60,000 nt of DNA from Nematostella vectensis (GCF_932526225.1 NC_064048.1:8396515-8456514), one strand, 5' to 3'. Positions 30,267 to 45,240 are shown, counted from the stretch's first letter. Notes: generated from the letters alone by a model not told the origin. Program-made: numbers and translations.

Positions 30267-32399
30267 TTTTACGAGTTTTCAGTCGAGTTCTGGGGCTATA
30301 TCCAAGGCAGGTGGATCTACGAAGTGATGGTTGCGCTCTCGTTGGTTATAATCTGCAAACATAATAGGATTTCCGTCAATAATTAATCACTTTCAGGTTG
30401 AAAAGTTTTTTGTTTCTATTTTTCTCTGTTTATGTATGTGGGTTTTCCCACTGGGATCTGGAGTGAGTTTTAACCCTTACAAATTACAGCGAATTGCTTT
30501 GATATCTTAATATTTTTAAACTTCTTAAAAACTTTTTTCCTACTTTTTAACTATATCTTAGCAAACAAAACGTATTCCACCTAACATAGTTTGGGTATTT
30601 CAGAATATTTATTTAACGAAGAGAGGTATTGACCATAAGTTTTAGACATTTGTTCGACTTTTGATTCTGCTGTTTCTGTTGTGACCCGTCTTTGCTTGAC
30701 TCCTCGGCTTTTGTAATGCGCTTTCAGCGATTCAGATAAAAAAAATCAATTTTCTCTACTTTCATCAGTTCATAAAAGTACAGAAATATTCAATATAGAA
30801 AACGCAACGCAGGAAATTCCTCAAACTTCATAAAAAAGATTGGGTTATTTGAAAACTATCGCCTGATTCTAATAACACAGCAGAATTAGAAGATATGAAA
30901 CACAAAGAAATAGCAATCTTCCATTAACTTACATATTTTTCACTGCATCGATGCCCCTTGGAGAATATTCAAACTGAAATCGCTCATTTTCTTCTCATAT
31001 TCTAGAGACTTTATGCACCCCGCGCACCAAGCCAAGTAAACAAATTAAACAGTTGATTAAGTTTGTCTTGTCTCTTATAAAAACCCAGTAGAGTTATGAG
31101 GTGGATTACTCGCACTCTCTCTATTGCCTCTGTGTCGTTAGCACCTCGCGAAAGGGGGTTCGATTTCATTGGGCAGGGGTCATGTTATCGTCAGGAGTAA
31201 TCACTCAAACATAACTCGAAATGCCCAAGCTGATTAAATTTGAAGCACGCATATTAAATCATTGGTGATTATTCAAGATCACATTGGCATTATCAACATC
31301 CTGAATATCCAATCTACGCGAAAAGAAAGAAGCGAGGATCTTACAAGTTCAGGAGGTTCTTGGAACTGGGGGATATTCCAAGAACTGGGAATTCCCTTTC
31401 TGTGGGGAGCTCACTGTTGAAGGTAACAGCGTCATGCCAACAATCGCCCATACCATATTGTACTTAAAACACATCGCCAGCATATATCTAACTTTAATTG
31501 TACGGAATCTTTGAAGGTAAAATATAAGAGTATTATTATTTTAAAATTAAGAGTTTTTTTTTTCGCCGGCAGTCATTATATTTCAAGAATTTGAGAGAAT
31601 TTATTTATGTTGTTTTTCTGTTCTGATACAATGTTTATATCTATCGAATATTAACCCGTTGTCTGTGCCAGTTCATAATTTGGTGATTCACAACATCACG
31701 GCCCCAAACATGTGTCTTTGAGAAGATGTAATCTGCCCCTGTATTTCTTTTTGCTCTGCTTACGGACACTTGCAATCGTGCAATGCTTTCTTTTCTAGTG
31801 ACTGTCTTGCTATCTGTTCTCAATGAAAATTATCTGGAGTATTTTCAAGAGGAAAATATGCATTGAGCAATAAAGATAAGCGCTGTTTGATTCTTATCAA
31901 AGCTCACAACATTTAAAAAATAACCAACTATTTGGATTTAATTCATTTGTAAAAGCTATGCCTAGTCATCAAAGCGATTCTCAGCATGAAGTTTATATAT
32001 CCAACACTGACAATATAATTATATACAGTTTTCTAGATTTGTTTTTAGTTTTTTTTCTACTCCTTTAGAAACGTTGCTATAATTCTCTTGAAAATGCGGG
32101 ATTGGCAGCCATGAAAATAAAAACGTTATTTTTTATCTTTTTTATCTAGAGTTTTTCTATTTTAATTGAAGAACAAAATTTTATTTTAAGCTCAATTGGC
32201 TCAAGGGTTCCCATTTTTTATTCTGAAATCTTTCAGACGATTATTTTTTCCCTCAGTTTCGTCAACAATTGTATCTATACCGTATTCCTATATTATATAT
32301 AAAACATCAAATCTTCGATAATGTGACTCGCACGGGAAAATTATTGTTGCCATGTCGATTCCGATCGACAATGTTTTTCAAATATTCTAAACTATATCT

Positions 32400-32545
32400 G
32401 ATCTGGCCCCGATCATTAAATGGAATCAACTTTGCTATCTGGATCCGGCCTTGATCATTTAATGGAATCAACTTTGCTATCTGGATCCGGCTCTGATTCT
32501 AATGGCATCAGTTTTACTATCTGGATCCTGATTCTAATAGCATTG
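32400..32545. repeat. 46-bp imperfect tandem repeat, about three units
   Basis: Units carry ATGGAATCAACTTTGCTATC and CTGGATCCGGC. The third unit is diverged. Confidence 0.75.
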
Positions 32546-32733
32546 CAAATACAATTACCTTTAGTTCAAGGGTCCGGCCCTGATTTTGATGGATTTACCA
32601 CTATATTTTTTCAAATGATATATCCGAAATACTTTGTATCGCAAACGACTTTATACTATTAAATGAAGAAATTCTTATTTCGTTGTCTACTTAGAGCCAA
32701 TCCTTATTTTTCCCAAAATCAACAATGCCAAAA

Positions 32734-33029
32734 CAGGGGCGGATACAGGATTTCAAAATGGGTGGGGGGGGGGGGGGTTGATTATGGCCGGATAGACGGT
32801 AACTGATCAAGTGGTTCGTGGTAGGCTACATAGATCTTACAATACTTCACGCTAAATTGGATTTGTCGCGTCAGCAAAGTCAAGCTGGCGAATGAAATTG
32901 AACAGTACCTCCCGTCCCTCAGACATTTATTTTTCTTCATACAAACTGACTTTTTTCAGTTTTTTTTCTCAAAAAAAGAGGGGTGGATATCCACCCAATC
33001 CACCCCCTCATCTCCTGTGTCCGCCCCTG
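32734..33029. mobile_element. 296-bp TIR element, GGGGCGGATACAGGA type
   Basis: Begins CAGGGGCGGATACAGGA and ends TCCTGTGTCCGCCCCTG. Long G and C runs lie just inside. CAGGGGCGGA ends are typical of widespread hAT-like non-autonomous elements. Target duplication not clear. Confidence 0.8.
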
Positions 33030-33354
33030 CAAAATGTTAAGGTAAATAGCAAAACGGCCTTTGCTCGAAGCGGGTTATTAATATGTCAACATAAAAAAAA
33101 TTTAATACACTGATAGTGTCAATCAACCATTCATGGCGCATCTTAGTTAATTAGAGAAAATTGTATGATCTCAAACAAAAGAACAAAAAAGGATGCTTTT
33201 AACGAAAAAAGCTGCTATGTAACCTTAGTATTTATTCAGCTTATAAAGCCCTTACACACCAGCAACCTGCGTCGCAGCAGAAAATAATTTTCCTATAGTA
33301 TTTTTGGTTCTCATTAAAGCAGCTGTACTCTATAAAGTGGCTCTGAAAAGGCAA

Positions 33355-33548
33355 CAGGCCCGTAGCCAGGGTGGGGGGGGGGGGGGGGGATTCGGAAGAG
33401 CCCGCTCCCCCCACTTGACTGGTATGTCCGCTCTGATAACGGAAAATTAAGTATTACTGCAAGGTAATACTACCTAAGAGAAAATGGTCCGCTTTATCCG
33501 CTTTATAGGTAAACACTCCCCCTTGCGCAAATTCTAGCTACGGGCCTG
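33355..33548. mobile_element. 194-bp TIR element, GGCCCGTAGC type
   Basis: Begins CAGGCCCGTAGCCAGGG and ends GCTACGGGCCTG, with a poly-G run inside. Single-ended relatives with ACGGGCCTG occur near 1838 and 3600. Confidence 0.75.
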
Positions 33549-35174
33549 AAGTACTTCTTTCGGATTTATCTCGTATGGTAAATTGAGATTAGATATTCTT
33601 CAACCATCTTCAAATTATCGATAAAACTTTTTATTAAAGCCGTGAGCGACTAGCTCTAGCTGCCGTCAACGTTTTAAAACGTTGTAGTTTTTTTTTTTTT
33701 TTTTTTTTTTGCACTGCTATTATAGGTTTGTTTGACCTGGAACTAATTTGTTAAGCTTTGGGGTGAAAAAAAAGATGACTAAAAACTGTGGGGAGAGGTA
33801 TGATGATTGAACCTCCCATCGTGAACTTAAAGATGCGTCATAGGTTTCAAGAGACATAATGTTTGAACCTTGAGGTGATAAGGTAATATCAGTTATGATA
33901 ATTGCTTGTGTAAGTCAAAGCCACAATAACCGTTACTCGCTAAAAGCTACCACATTGTTAGGAACTTCGCATGTGGTCCGGCTACATGTGGCCTAGTAAA
34001 TATGTGGTTCGCTGGTATCTATTGTGCAAATGCGCTTCATTATAGCTCATTTAACGGATACATCCCTTAACGCATACGATACACATCGTAACGTATGTGG
34101 TATGGTATGGTGCAGTAATACCTTAGTTGTAGGTTACGGTAAAACTATGCCGTGTCATTAGGAAACAAAGAGTGACTTACAACTAGCGCGTGTGTGTAAA
34201 TCAGAGTAAAGAAGGAGCAATAAATAAGGAACCATACTGTGTGATTTTTTTATCCCTCCTCTTTGCTTGCATCTCCTGTTATACACACACGTTAGCTGTG
34301 ATTCCGCTTCCTTTTTCGTCCCCGCTTTGTTCCATCTCATCTACACCTTTGTTATTGTTTTCATTTAATATTGGAAGGCACATGTGCTAAAGTCTCGAAA
34401 TAATCTGAAAACAAAGTTTCATACTTTATTTAACAAATTCAATCGAAAATTGTGTATGGGCGGTAATCCAACTTTTTCATTACAATTCCCCTGAAAATAC
34501 TCAAAGACGCCGCCAAGCATGGGACCTGTTACACTTGGACTACCCTCTTTGAAAATAATAGCTGCTTTTAGCAGTGCTAATGATGCAATGGCATAGCCAG
34601 ACACTGCCTTGGGAGGTTATTTCATACGCGAAAGGTGGAAACAAAAAAGAGTGTTTGTAAGTGTTCGTTAGGCTCGCTAGCTGCCTGTATGTAAGATTGC
34701 GCTTCCTAATTCTGGATAGTCCAGGTACAATTTCCATCGGAAATGCAATGTCCACCAAGTTGTGGTAGATTTTATAGAACAGGTCTAGGTCCATGTGTTC
34801 CTATTCTATCTTTTAGGGGTTCCCACTCAATGTACATAAGCATACCGCTGACACTACCCGTAGGCTGGTGTTATGCACGATAAAGCAGGCCTGTTTTAGG
34901 ATCTAAATTGCTAATCTGACTTAGGTATTGCTAATCTGACTTAGGACTTGTAAGTACTTACTGCAAGCCACGAGAAAGCTTAGTGGCACAAGCTTTGCAT
35001 CACAAGCCACACTAGAACCCTTATTTGATCATGGTCCAGCTCAGCTCAAGATTTTTCAGATATTAAAAAAAACCTGTCTCTCTAATTTTGGGACTGTGAA
35101 GCCTCTCGTCTTGCATCCCAACCTTCGCAGCAATTCTTTAATCTGTCTAGGGGGACCTGATAGGACATATCTGC

Positions 35175-35250
35175 GCAGGGGGGTGGCCCAGGGGGTCCAG
35201 GCCCCCAGCAGCCAAAAATACAGTAAATGTACGAGACCGCTGCTGCGGGG
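35175..35250. repeat. Fragment related to the GGCGTAGCCAGG-type element
   Basis: Contains GGTGGCCCAGGGGGTCCAGG and CAGCCAAAAATACAGTAAA as in the 8495 copy. Terminal repeats are not recognised. Confidence 0.45.
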
Positions 35251-37111
35251 ATCAGTTTGTAGCTATACCTTTTTCAATAAACGTCGGGTCAATGACAAAG
35301 GGCGAATATAGAAGTTCTATGACCAGTTACTGCTTATGGGTATAATGAAGACGATGAAAAGATCATAATCATGATTTGAAGTTGATAAGAAAACTTATCG
35401 CATGTGTTTTTCACAGTTTCTATCATTCAGTAAAAATATCCTTAGGTATATTTCGATAATATACCTATAACTTCCATTACGCATATTTCTATACTTCTAT
35501 ACTTTAATTTTTTTATTTTAAATTTTAATTTCTTTGTTTTTACTGTTACAATCTAATCCTTGAATAAGTTTATCATTAACTTCAAATGCAGAACTAATCA
35601 GAATATTAGAAAAAATAAATAATATTTCATCCTTAAATATTTTACTTGTGAAAACACTGCTATGTAATGCTTATCCGCGACAAAATGTTCCCGTTTTCCA
35701 AATACCTGGAAAGTACTTTATGCCGAATATTCCCCTTTTTTAGGATAAATGACTGTTGAATTGTTATTTTTTCCCTTATTTATTGTATAAAAGAAATCCG
35801 AATTAAATTAAGTTTTTGAAAATTTTGTTTCATATTATCAGTCCAATAAGTAGTTGAAAGCGACAGTTTTGGGTCCAGAAAAAAATTTAAAATTCGATTG
35901 AGCTGTTTTTGGTCAATTTTGCCAAATTATTTGCGACTTTCAAATGTTTATTGAAGTAATTTTCTGTTGTAAAAGCTTATAATACCAAAGCCTCCGGAAG
36001 TTTTACTGATTCAACGGTTAACTCTATTCCCATAGGTGCCAGGCAAACGCCGGCGTGTAAAAAATAAAGATAGAGGTGACCAAGCCTTTAGTTATAATAT
36101 TCAATAAAAGCGTGCGAATAGAAACTGGCACCTCGTTAGCTACTACTCATCAAGAGAAGCGAACGCCGCTTTACAGGTACTTCAGGGCAACGCGTTTAAC
36201 TATAAGCAAATTAGTCTTGAGTTAAGAAGTTTTTAATTGCATGCATGTTTTGCCTTGGCCTTTCTAAGGTTGTGCACAATCAAAGAGTGATATCCACGGT
36301 TCTCGCTACGATACTGCACACATGTAGAATCTAATGACCAGAAATCCATGGATAATTGGTTAAGTTATTATTTTTTTTATAAATATGAATATGTTTTTTT
36401 GTAAACCGGTTTATGGCACATTGATTACTGTTTTTACGAAGTTTAATTTTGTTCTACAATCAGAAATTGGTTAAACGATTCTGCATAATTAATCAAGAAG
36501 ACCGTTTAAGTGCAGTCTGCACAACGTTTACATTTTTATGTATCTTCATTAGCATTGAATAGTTTCCGTGGAAAGCTCAAAGTGCTTAACCGTTCCAGGA
36601 CTACCATAGCTTATAAATCACTTATGACGCGTCAATGCTTATTCCTTAAAAAAAAAATGATAATTATAATAAAATATAATCTTAATATAACACATTTTTA
36701 TTGTTTCCAATGCCATTTCATTGAAGGTTTTTTTTATTGCAATTTGTGAGAATTTCGGTGCTATGCTAGTTTGAACGCTTCAGACCTTGAAAAGTGCAGT
36801 ACTACAAGTGTCTATTAGCGTGAAAAAGAAAGGCTGTAATATAGCTCTCTGCTCTTATTTCTGACTGCCTTAGAGCTATCCGCTTACGACAGCTTTTTAA
36901 GAAATTAGTAGAGCTGTTGGTAAAGCTACGAAAGATTTTAGTGTTCGAATGTGGAAAATAAGTCCGAAATGCAAGGAACATACAACCACTTGTACGAAAT
37001 CATGGTTTCCATTTTACGTCTTCGCTGTGCACATGCGCGAGGTTTCTACGTCATGTCAGAATTTACTAATATTAATATGCCCGCGACTGTTTGAATGTTA
37101 ACCACCATGGG

Positions 37112-37226
37112 CCGGTTCCTAGAAGGCCAGATAAGGAGTTATCTGTAGATAAATGCTTATCCAACGGAAAAATCCTAAACAAATCCCATACAACAGATAC
37201 TTTATCCAGCCTTTCAGGAACCATCG
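37112..37226. mobile_element. Small TIR element
   Basis: GGTTCCTAGAAGG at the left end and CCTTTCAGGAACC at the right end are inverted, enclosing about 90 bp with CTTATCC motifs. An open frame here on both strands is probably incidental. Confidence 0.5.
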
Positions 37227-38071
37227 CCAGGACGTCTGTTCTTCCACAGGGCTTCAAATTACCAAAAGTGGAAAAGCAAATAGTATCATCATTTACATAT
37301 AAACTTGTAGACAAGTAGGTTAACATGTTTAAAAGTAAAGCTTGTAAAAATGTTAATTTGTAAACATGTGAACTCGTAAACACGTGTAAACTGTAAGTTT
37401 CTTTACACATGTAATCTTTAAACATTTAAACTTGTTAATATGACAAAATAAGTTTAACTGTTTATTTTGGTAACATCATAACACAGTATTGAATCATAGT
37501 CATAATAAAGTTCAAATTATGAGTAAAAAACTGTCCCACAGTAGCTGAACTCCGAAAACCTCTAAGAAATCGCTTCCTAGCCACCTCTAAGATAGAATTA
37601 CCCTTTTCTTGTTCTAGATTCGATCAGCGGTCATAGAATATTGTCATTTAACGGCTCTCCTAACCATACTAACCAAAAAAACGAATGTTAGAAAAACCGC
37701 ATAATGTTTTCCAATTGATGTTACAACTGAAGTCGATACGACTTACTTGGATGAACAGAAGTCTGAAAGAAGGAGATGGATGTAGAAATGCTTTAAAAAC
37801 TGAGAACTAGAATATCCCTAGACTAAGTTTTGAAATAACTTGCTTGTTTCATTTTTTTTTTAAGAATACGATAACAGTTGATTAAGCTTGGTCGGGGCTT
37901 TGTAATGGCTGTATATTTTCTGGAGTTATGTTAGCTGATCAATTAAAAAAAGAATTTTCCCCAAGCTGTATATGTTTCTCATCGATTTCCTTGCTAGATC
38001 GGTCTCAGCACTTCTACAGGTATATTTAGGATTTGATAAATATTTTATTGCGCATGAGAAACCCTGCTATG

Positions 38072-38111
38072 TGATTGGTCATTATATCACATCCACAATC
38101 AAACTGATTGG
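38072..38111 (-). promoter_or_regulatory. Paired CCAAT boxes, minus orientation
   Basis: Two inverted CCAAT motifs (GACCAATCAC and CCAATCAG on the minus strand) lie about 30 bp apart, 7.7 kb upstream of the minus-strand receptor's first mapped exon. Possible promoter of that gene, by orientation only. Confidence 0.25.
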
Positions 38112-41100
38112 ACGACAGACAATGCGGCGGAATGTTACAAATATACAGGCATTCTTCGGCACGCTCCTTTAAAGAAGCTAACAAAACCACAAATTAAAAT
38201 AGACCGAAGGCAATCCGATAGAATAATCCAGAAATTATTATAAACCATTTCTACATCTGCAGTTTGGACTTGGCTTATTATCGCCTCCACTCTGCAAAAG
38301 TCTTGAAAGGTAACAACATATCTTTTTTTTTATTCTTAGCTGGTTCACTCATATTAGTTAATCGAGCATACGTAAGTTTCTTTGACATCAAAACTAAACA
38401 AACTTAGCCAATTTGAAAGTCCTTAACATTAACTGTAAAAGTTAAGTTCTCAATCCATCTTCATTTAGTAAGCTTAAGTCATTTGGCTTTATAAGCTATA
38501 ATTAAGCTCTATGTCGCGCTAAATGAGATTTATTCGATGCAATGTATTTTATAATGGTTTCTGTTTATTCTCTATCTTTCACGTGCTTATACCCATTATT
38601 ACTTTCACATACTTCATTTAGTTCCGTCTTGCGGTCAATTTTTTACTTTAAATCCCAGTTTGCAAAGAATTGACTCTGTTGAGTTAAATAGATATTTTTT
38701 CAAACACACAGTTTCCTGCGATGCCGCTGTTGTTGAATTCTGTGGCGCGTCCTCCGTTATTTACAGAAAATCAGATACACATCAACCACTTCTTATTTCC
38801 TTTTCGTTACCTTTTTAACTGGTGTTGTAGAGTTAAATCTCGATAGAAACGAATGCTTCTTACACATGGTATTTTGCTAGGATGATAAAATTGCGGTAGG
38901 CAGTCACTTATCAAGTACCTTCCTCTATTGAAAGTCCAATTTCCCTTTTCCTGAAATATTGGTCACTACAATCACTTCCCTGCTACAATCTTGTACTTTA
39001 TATCCTAAGTACCGCTTCTTCTCCATGAAAGAGCCCTTACCAGCCTTTGGTATCGTTTATAACAAATATTTGAGAGCAAATTATGACAAAAAATCTTAAA
39101 ATCACCATTTGAAGATACCGAAATTTAATAAAAAATATCGCAATAGTTTCGCAAAAATCAGCCGACGGAAGTTGATTCTTTCTTAAACTTTGGTATAAGA
39201 CAAAATATCAGAGTATCGGTCCGTAGTTTACAATTTACTGTATTTGTGAACTTGATTATAATCCTATTGATGGCTATTATTCAGCAACCAACTGACGCTA
39301 TTAGCACATTTTTTGAAAGATAACCTTTTTATACAATTTGAGCAGAAATCTGATCGAACCTCTCGCGATTTTTAGATTTATAGAAAGACCTATGCCGCCA
39401 TGGTTACTTGTCACTTTACATTAAACAATGTCGAAATATAACGGAGGGTATTATATATGGCTATGAAAACGGGGGCAGCTCCACCTACGTGATCGTCAGG
39501 AAAAAGATGAAGTGTATGTCGAGAAGCTCGAGCACATGTTTAAACTTTATATCTATGACGTCTTTATGATTTCACGGCACGGCTCAGAAGAGAGACCACA
39601 ATTCCTTAATACATCAACAACACACTCGATCACTCGATCAAATTCTAGTATAAGTGCTAAAGACCTAATATCAACTTCCCGAAAGTAAATGTTCATAATA
39701 TCTAGAATTGTAATCTTACAACGGACGAATACACGAGCAACCGACAGACACACACGCCCACTTTAACTGGTTGTCATTCCACCATTCTCATTAAAAATGC
39801 AGTCTCCCTTTTAGCCAAGCGTTATGACTTAGAAAAACTTGTTCTGAAAACACCACATTACAAGATACTTGATAAGTACATTAGTTACTTCCTAGCGTCA
39901 GGCTATGAAAAATAATCAACCGTCGAGGGAGAGATGGTTATTATTGGGTCGTTATTAGAAAATGTTACGTAACTCATTAATTCGAATTGCTTAACCCAAA
40001 AATGCTAAGACGCCGTAATGTTGTATTACTAATATTTAAACACCTATTTTGAATGATTCTACACTCGGAGAAACCATGTCATAGCCCGCAGTGCTTCATG
40101 GGTATCAAATAAATGAGAATATAAGTGTAAATAAATCAAATCCAGGTAATGAAAGTTGAAGTTTTCTTATCTATGTGCCTGCAAACACTCACATCATGTC
40201 ACACTGCTTTCAAAGAATAAGATTCAGCCATTTATACGCTACCCCTGAGTCATTGCGGGTTTCGACACGGATTCTCGAGTGCAGCCTTAAAATATGTAAG
40301 GTGTAAATAATGAAGCCAAACCAGAACGAAGAAGTTGATATCCTATCTCTGATCATACCTAGATCTTTCTATCATCGGATTACATAATGTGAGCTTAAAA
40401 ACACGTTGAATTAGGACATGAAAAAACGGACATTTGCTATAATCATTTCGTGCGGATTTAGCTGCTATTGAGCTTTAAAATAGTAATAATACACTGGCAT
40501 CGAGTATTTTTCTAATAAGACTTTCCTACTTACCGATATGTTGAAACCAAGTTACTTGATACAGCGAAGATTGCAAGCTTTCCTCTTATGGTCTGTTGCT
40601 GAAATTAAACCATAGGGATTCGAGATTAAAGCAATTACTTTTTCGTGCAACCTCCCTCTCTGGTTGTTTATGTTTTGTTCAAAGTCTTTTCAAACTTCTC
40701 GCTGTGTTTTTTTTATCGAATCGGGCGGTGTGATTTATCCCTTTTGTTTAAACAAAGTAAATTTTTTATATGAATTATACAACGAAAACTCAATATGCTG
40801 AGATAACCATGTATCTGGGTACTAAACCTTTTGGCTTAAACAATCTTCCTGTTACTTCAAAGCGACTATCTCGCTTATTGTTTTCTTTTTCATATTCACA
40901 AGTTTTCTAAAGATTATGGGATACAATCTGACTTGTTTATAACATTGATTCTATAGCGCAAAGATAAAGCTTATCCAAACATTTTCTGATATCGATATAA
41001 ATGTAAATGATCTTTCTTCTCATACAAATTGGGAATTTGAAGGCACATATTGTGAATTTGAAGGCACATACCTTCATATGTGCGGCGCTTTCTTGAAACA

Positions 41101-41289
41101 AAACAACAAATCAAAATCAATTCTTTAGATTTCCCATCTTAAAGGCCACATGGTAAATTTAAAGCACCTAAAAGCCCCTTTTCCCATCGATTTATCTCCA
41201 CATTCACGATTACTTAAAAGCAACAAAAAAAAAAAAGAAAAACACGCCATTTAGGGCCCGAAAACAGCATGCCCTCACATCCAAATTAA

Positions 41290-41637
41290 CCAATCAGGGA
41301 CTGAGGTTTTATAACGTCATTGGGGTCCCAAGGAGAAAAGACAACCCGCTGCGTGTGTTGAAAAATGATGGTGAGAAAAAACAAAAAGGATCACAGATAA
41401 GCGAGTGTCTAAGAAAAAGCCGATTCGGAAGGTGCGTCGGGAAGCGGATGCTAACTCCGTTATACGCCAACCCAATTGTTAACGCTGCGTTACCGATACA
41501 TTAGCCGAATCCTTTGGCAGTTTCGTACTGTGTTAAGAGTTTTGGCGCGTGAGATGGCTAAAGCATGAGTGATTTTCGTGTTTCATAACTCTTGTCAGGA
41601 CTGGAACAGCTGTTAATTGTGACTGAACATTACAAAG
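41290..41637 (+). promoter_or_regulatory. Candidate promoter and noncoding exon of the plus-strand receptor
   Basis: CCAATCAG at 41290, then TTTTATAACGTCATTGG, form a CCAAT/TATA-like/CRE-half-site cluster. A donor-like site (ACAAAG|gtatga) lies at 41637. The coding signal exon at 47369 is preceded by a splice acceptor, so an upstream noncoding exon must exist. This is one plausible candidate. Confidence 0.3.
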
Positions 41638-42998
41638 GTATGAACAACTATGGCTATCAACTCGATATGTTCTTTTTCTTTTCGTTTCGTTTCTGGAAAT
41701 TTGAATAAGTAGTTTTAAAAACGATATTCGAAGTTTGCAGTCGTTTTATTTTTGTCAAAGTGTGGGTTTATAGTTCTCACGTCTTCTTTAGCGTTACTAA
41801 GCCAGTTGTCAACGGAGTGGGAGTTTTAACAAAAGAACTAAGCGACTCTGTTGTGCTAGGGACCCACATTCAAATACTTTGTTTTTAATTATTGATTACC
41901 ACCACTTCTGTTCTTCGTAATGTTTTCCCATATGAGACATCATCTTTTCATGATATTTTCACAAAGTAAAACTGAAGTCATGTGTTATTTTGTTTTCATT
42001 TTGTTAATTTTCAAATATTTTCTGTGAATTTGGCATAGTCCAGTATTTAGACAGAGTATTTTTATTTTGGTGATGATAGTACAATTTACAGCTGAATCCA
42101 TTGAATCTCACGGTTTTTCAGTCAAGATTTTGTCACAAATTCGCTTTATTGTTTTTCTTTCGCATTTTTCATGAATTTCTGCTTTAAATTGTCTGTCTCG
42201 AATCAGTAGGATTCCTAAGAACAATTTTCTTTTCCTGCGCAAAGAATTTTGCTTTTCCTCATAGGCTATGTTTATCTTTTGCATTAGATAAACGCATAAG
42301 CCAAACACTAGTTTATTTACTCCCTACCATTGATTTGCCAAAAAATTGCGCCGCGTTAAAAGTTGATTACTTTTTGCTGATATAATCTCTAAGTTTATTT
42401 TGTGGTCAACAGCCTGATTGTATTAGCAGCTTATTTTAATTGGCTTGTTGATGCTAGGCGATCTATATATCTTACCCTAACTTGTCAAAGGTGAAGCGCC
42501 ATACCTTCTATATAAGGCGCAAAACTGTTTGGTCTAAGCTATGGTTATTGCTATTTACTGTTATCTGATTAATCTCTGACATCGTTTGCTCTATAAATCG
42601 ACTCCTTTCCCAAATAATAAATTTCAGGGCATTAATAAGAAATGTTTGGTGGCGGACTTTTAAAAAAAAAAATCTATTTTTTTTTTTTTGTTTAATAAGT
42701 TGTAGGGATATTTTTTTTTTCTTCACTTTAAATTGATCTCTATCGATAAACGGCCACTTACGTAACAATCTCCTACGAATTTCGGAAACGCCGAAAATAT
42801 TTCAAAGTTGTAAAAGAAGTGTGTCTATTGGAAGTTTCTTTGAAGATTTGACTGATAATTTAGAGCTGATAACCTAAGCGCGGATTTAAATAGATTCTCT
42901 TGTCTAAATTTCTTTAATATTTCCTTTTGTTGCTATATTTTAGTCAACAATTATCTGTTGAACATTGTGCATGTCAATGTTTCTCTTTGTACAATAGC

Positions 42999-43230
42999 CT
43001 TAAAGCCGCATTGTCACTAGATCACTTCCGGAGGTCCGACGGAAACCTCAACTGTTAAAAGTACAAAATAATCTATTTTAATCCGAGATATATAACAGGC
43101 CATTCGTCCTAATTTATCAATCACAACCTCAAAGAAACTTCCAATAGACACACTGCTTTAAATATTTTGAAATATTTTTCGCGTTTTACTTTAAAAATCA
43201 TCGGATATTGTTACGTAATTGACCGGAAGC
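42999..43230. mobile_element. TIR element family 2, copy D (right end lost)
   Basis: Begins CTTAAAGCCGCATTG, shares GGAGGTCCGACGGAAACC and the internal core, and stops at GACCGGAAG without the outer right terminus. Confidence 0.83.
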
Positions 43231-45240
43231 CGATAAAAAGATAGCCGCAGCTATTTATAGATTAGCACGTCCGAGTAAATTCACTATGTCTCGTGATGTT
43301 TTTATTCACGCTTTACAAAAAATCGAAAGTTTACATTATACTAAGCATACCACTTACACGTACTAACAAGTCAAAACTGTAACATTTATTTTAGCTGGCT
43401 CTGATTACGCGTTATTACTGAACGCCCACGTAACTTTAGGGAACTTTTAAACCCTTTTATACCTTTTATACTACCCATTTGAAACTACCAATTCATTCAG
43501 AAACTCATTCTGTATCATTTATCCAAAAACTTCAGTTTGTTGCACGTGTATGATAAGCGGGTATAAGTAAACTTCATTTTAAAAAAAAGTTAAAATATTT
43601 TTTTTTCATTTACAGAGTCAGAAAGTGTTTAGTACTTTTTATCTGAGAATTTCAGATCCAGTTTCGAATTCTTCTTTCCAGTATCGTATTTGTCTGTTTG
43701 GGAAAGTTTCTAGTACTCTCTACTGGTTAAAAATCCATCTTAGGTTAATTTTTGAGGAGGAATTTCAATTATATTCTAACCCCTAGCTAATTATGGATTA
43801 TTGCTGTATTATACCCCATTGTTAACCCACAGCTTCAGCAATAAGCCCTAATTTAGTTTGCCCTGAACGTGACAGGACTAGAAAAGATAGCGGTTCACAT
43901 GATGCGCTACCCTGTTCACCTGCTATTTTGCACAATACGCTCTAAACAATAAGCCAAACTACGATAATCGACCGCTATAAACTTGACCGCGTCCATTCCA
44001 TGAATCACAGTATATAATCCTTAAATTTTAGAGATGAATTAGTCCTCCTGGCTATCAATACTCTGCTAGAAGAGGCTTTTCCCTTCTATCTCTCTTTACA
44101 TTGGCCTGTTTACTCGCGATCCGGTGTTTGCGCGGTGTTTAACAACTCAGCTACGCGACACACACAGACGCGAATGACTACGATCAAAGAGTCACAGAGG
44201 AGAAAATTCTGCTCACAGGGTAGGCTACCAACCGCTGCAAAGTCGACAGATTCCTGGCCATTAATCACAGTTTTTAATCCACAATTAAGGGAAGAGAGTT
44301 TCCTGACTATCATTAACCGCTTCACATGTTACTGCATCGTGGCAGTAAAACGACCGTTTTGTTGACTATCATCTCATGAACGTTGGAAAACGCAACTCGG
44401 TCTAGTGTGACAGTTGACAGAAAGAACTTTTACTCAGTGAGTAGTCTAGTATTTACTCGATGCAAAATCGAATTTAGGCTTCTCCTTAGTTTTAACTTCA
44501 TCTCGCCATGCAGAACTTCAATCAATCAATTATTTTGTTTTTACCCTAGTAATATAAAAATAAAAAAACGGATATAAACAGAGTGTCTAGGGATGTTTTT
44601 TTATAAGCACGTTTGATGTTTTAGATGAATTCACTTTCCCCCTGGTATCACCTCAATTTTTTTCATTTTTATATGATGTACTATTGCTGTTTGGTGCACG
44701 ATTCATTGACCAATTTCATTTTTCAATAAAGCTTTAATTAATATATTTTTTCTCACAGTGAACAATCCTATGCAAGTCATGATTTGCAACACTGAGCTTT
44801 TGCAAACAACATCAGCATTATCTGCCACCATTTGGTCAATCTAGCGTACCAAGTGTGGGAAAGCATTTGCACTTATCGGCTGATTTGGCTGATCGGCTGA
44901 GTCATTTCAATATTCTCGAATGAATTTTTTTCTCATAATTTGTCTTCAAATTTATGGCGGTGAAAATAATAACAAAGGTGTGGCTGAAAAGGGTCCTAGA
45001 AAAATACAACAGCGACGTGACATCAGCATCGACAATAAACATCACGTAAAAATACATTAGCATCATCAACATAATTACAAAGCTGCCTCTGAATACCGCA
45101 ACAGCAAGTGTTGCCCGAGTGGCAGGCCCTTTTATCGTTCCCTATGAAGTATATACCGTGTAGTTTTACTTTTCCTCTCCGACTTTAAAAAAAAAATGCC
45201 TGAAACTCAGGCTACAGCAAGCGCAAGTCGACAAAAATGG

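Noticed and set aside
37072-37425. 117-codon minus-strand frame
   Set aside because: It spans a small TIR element and AT-rich flank, and no recognised domain or exon structure is present.
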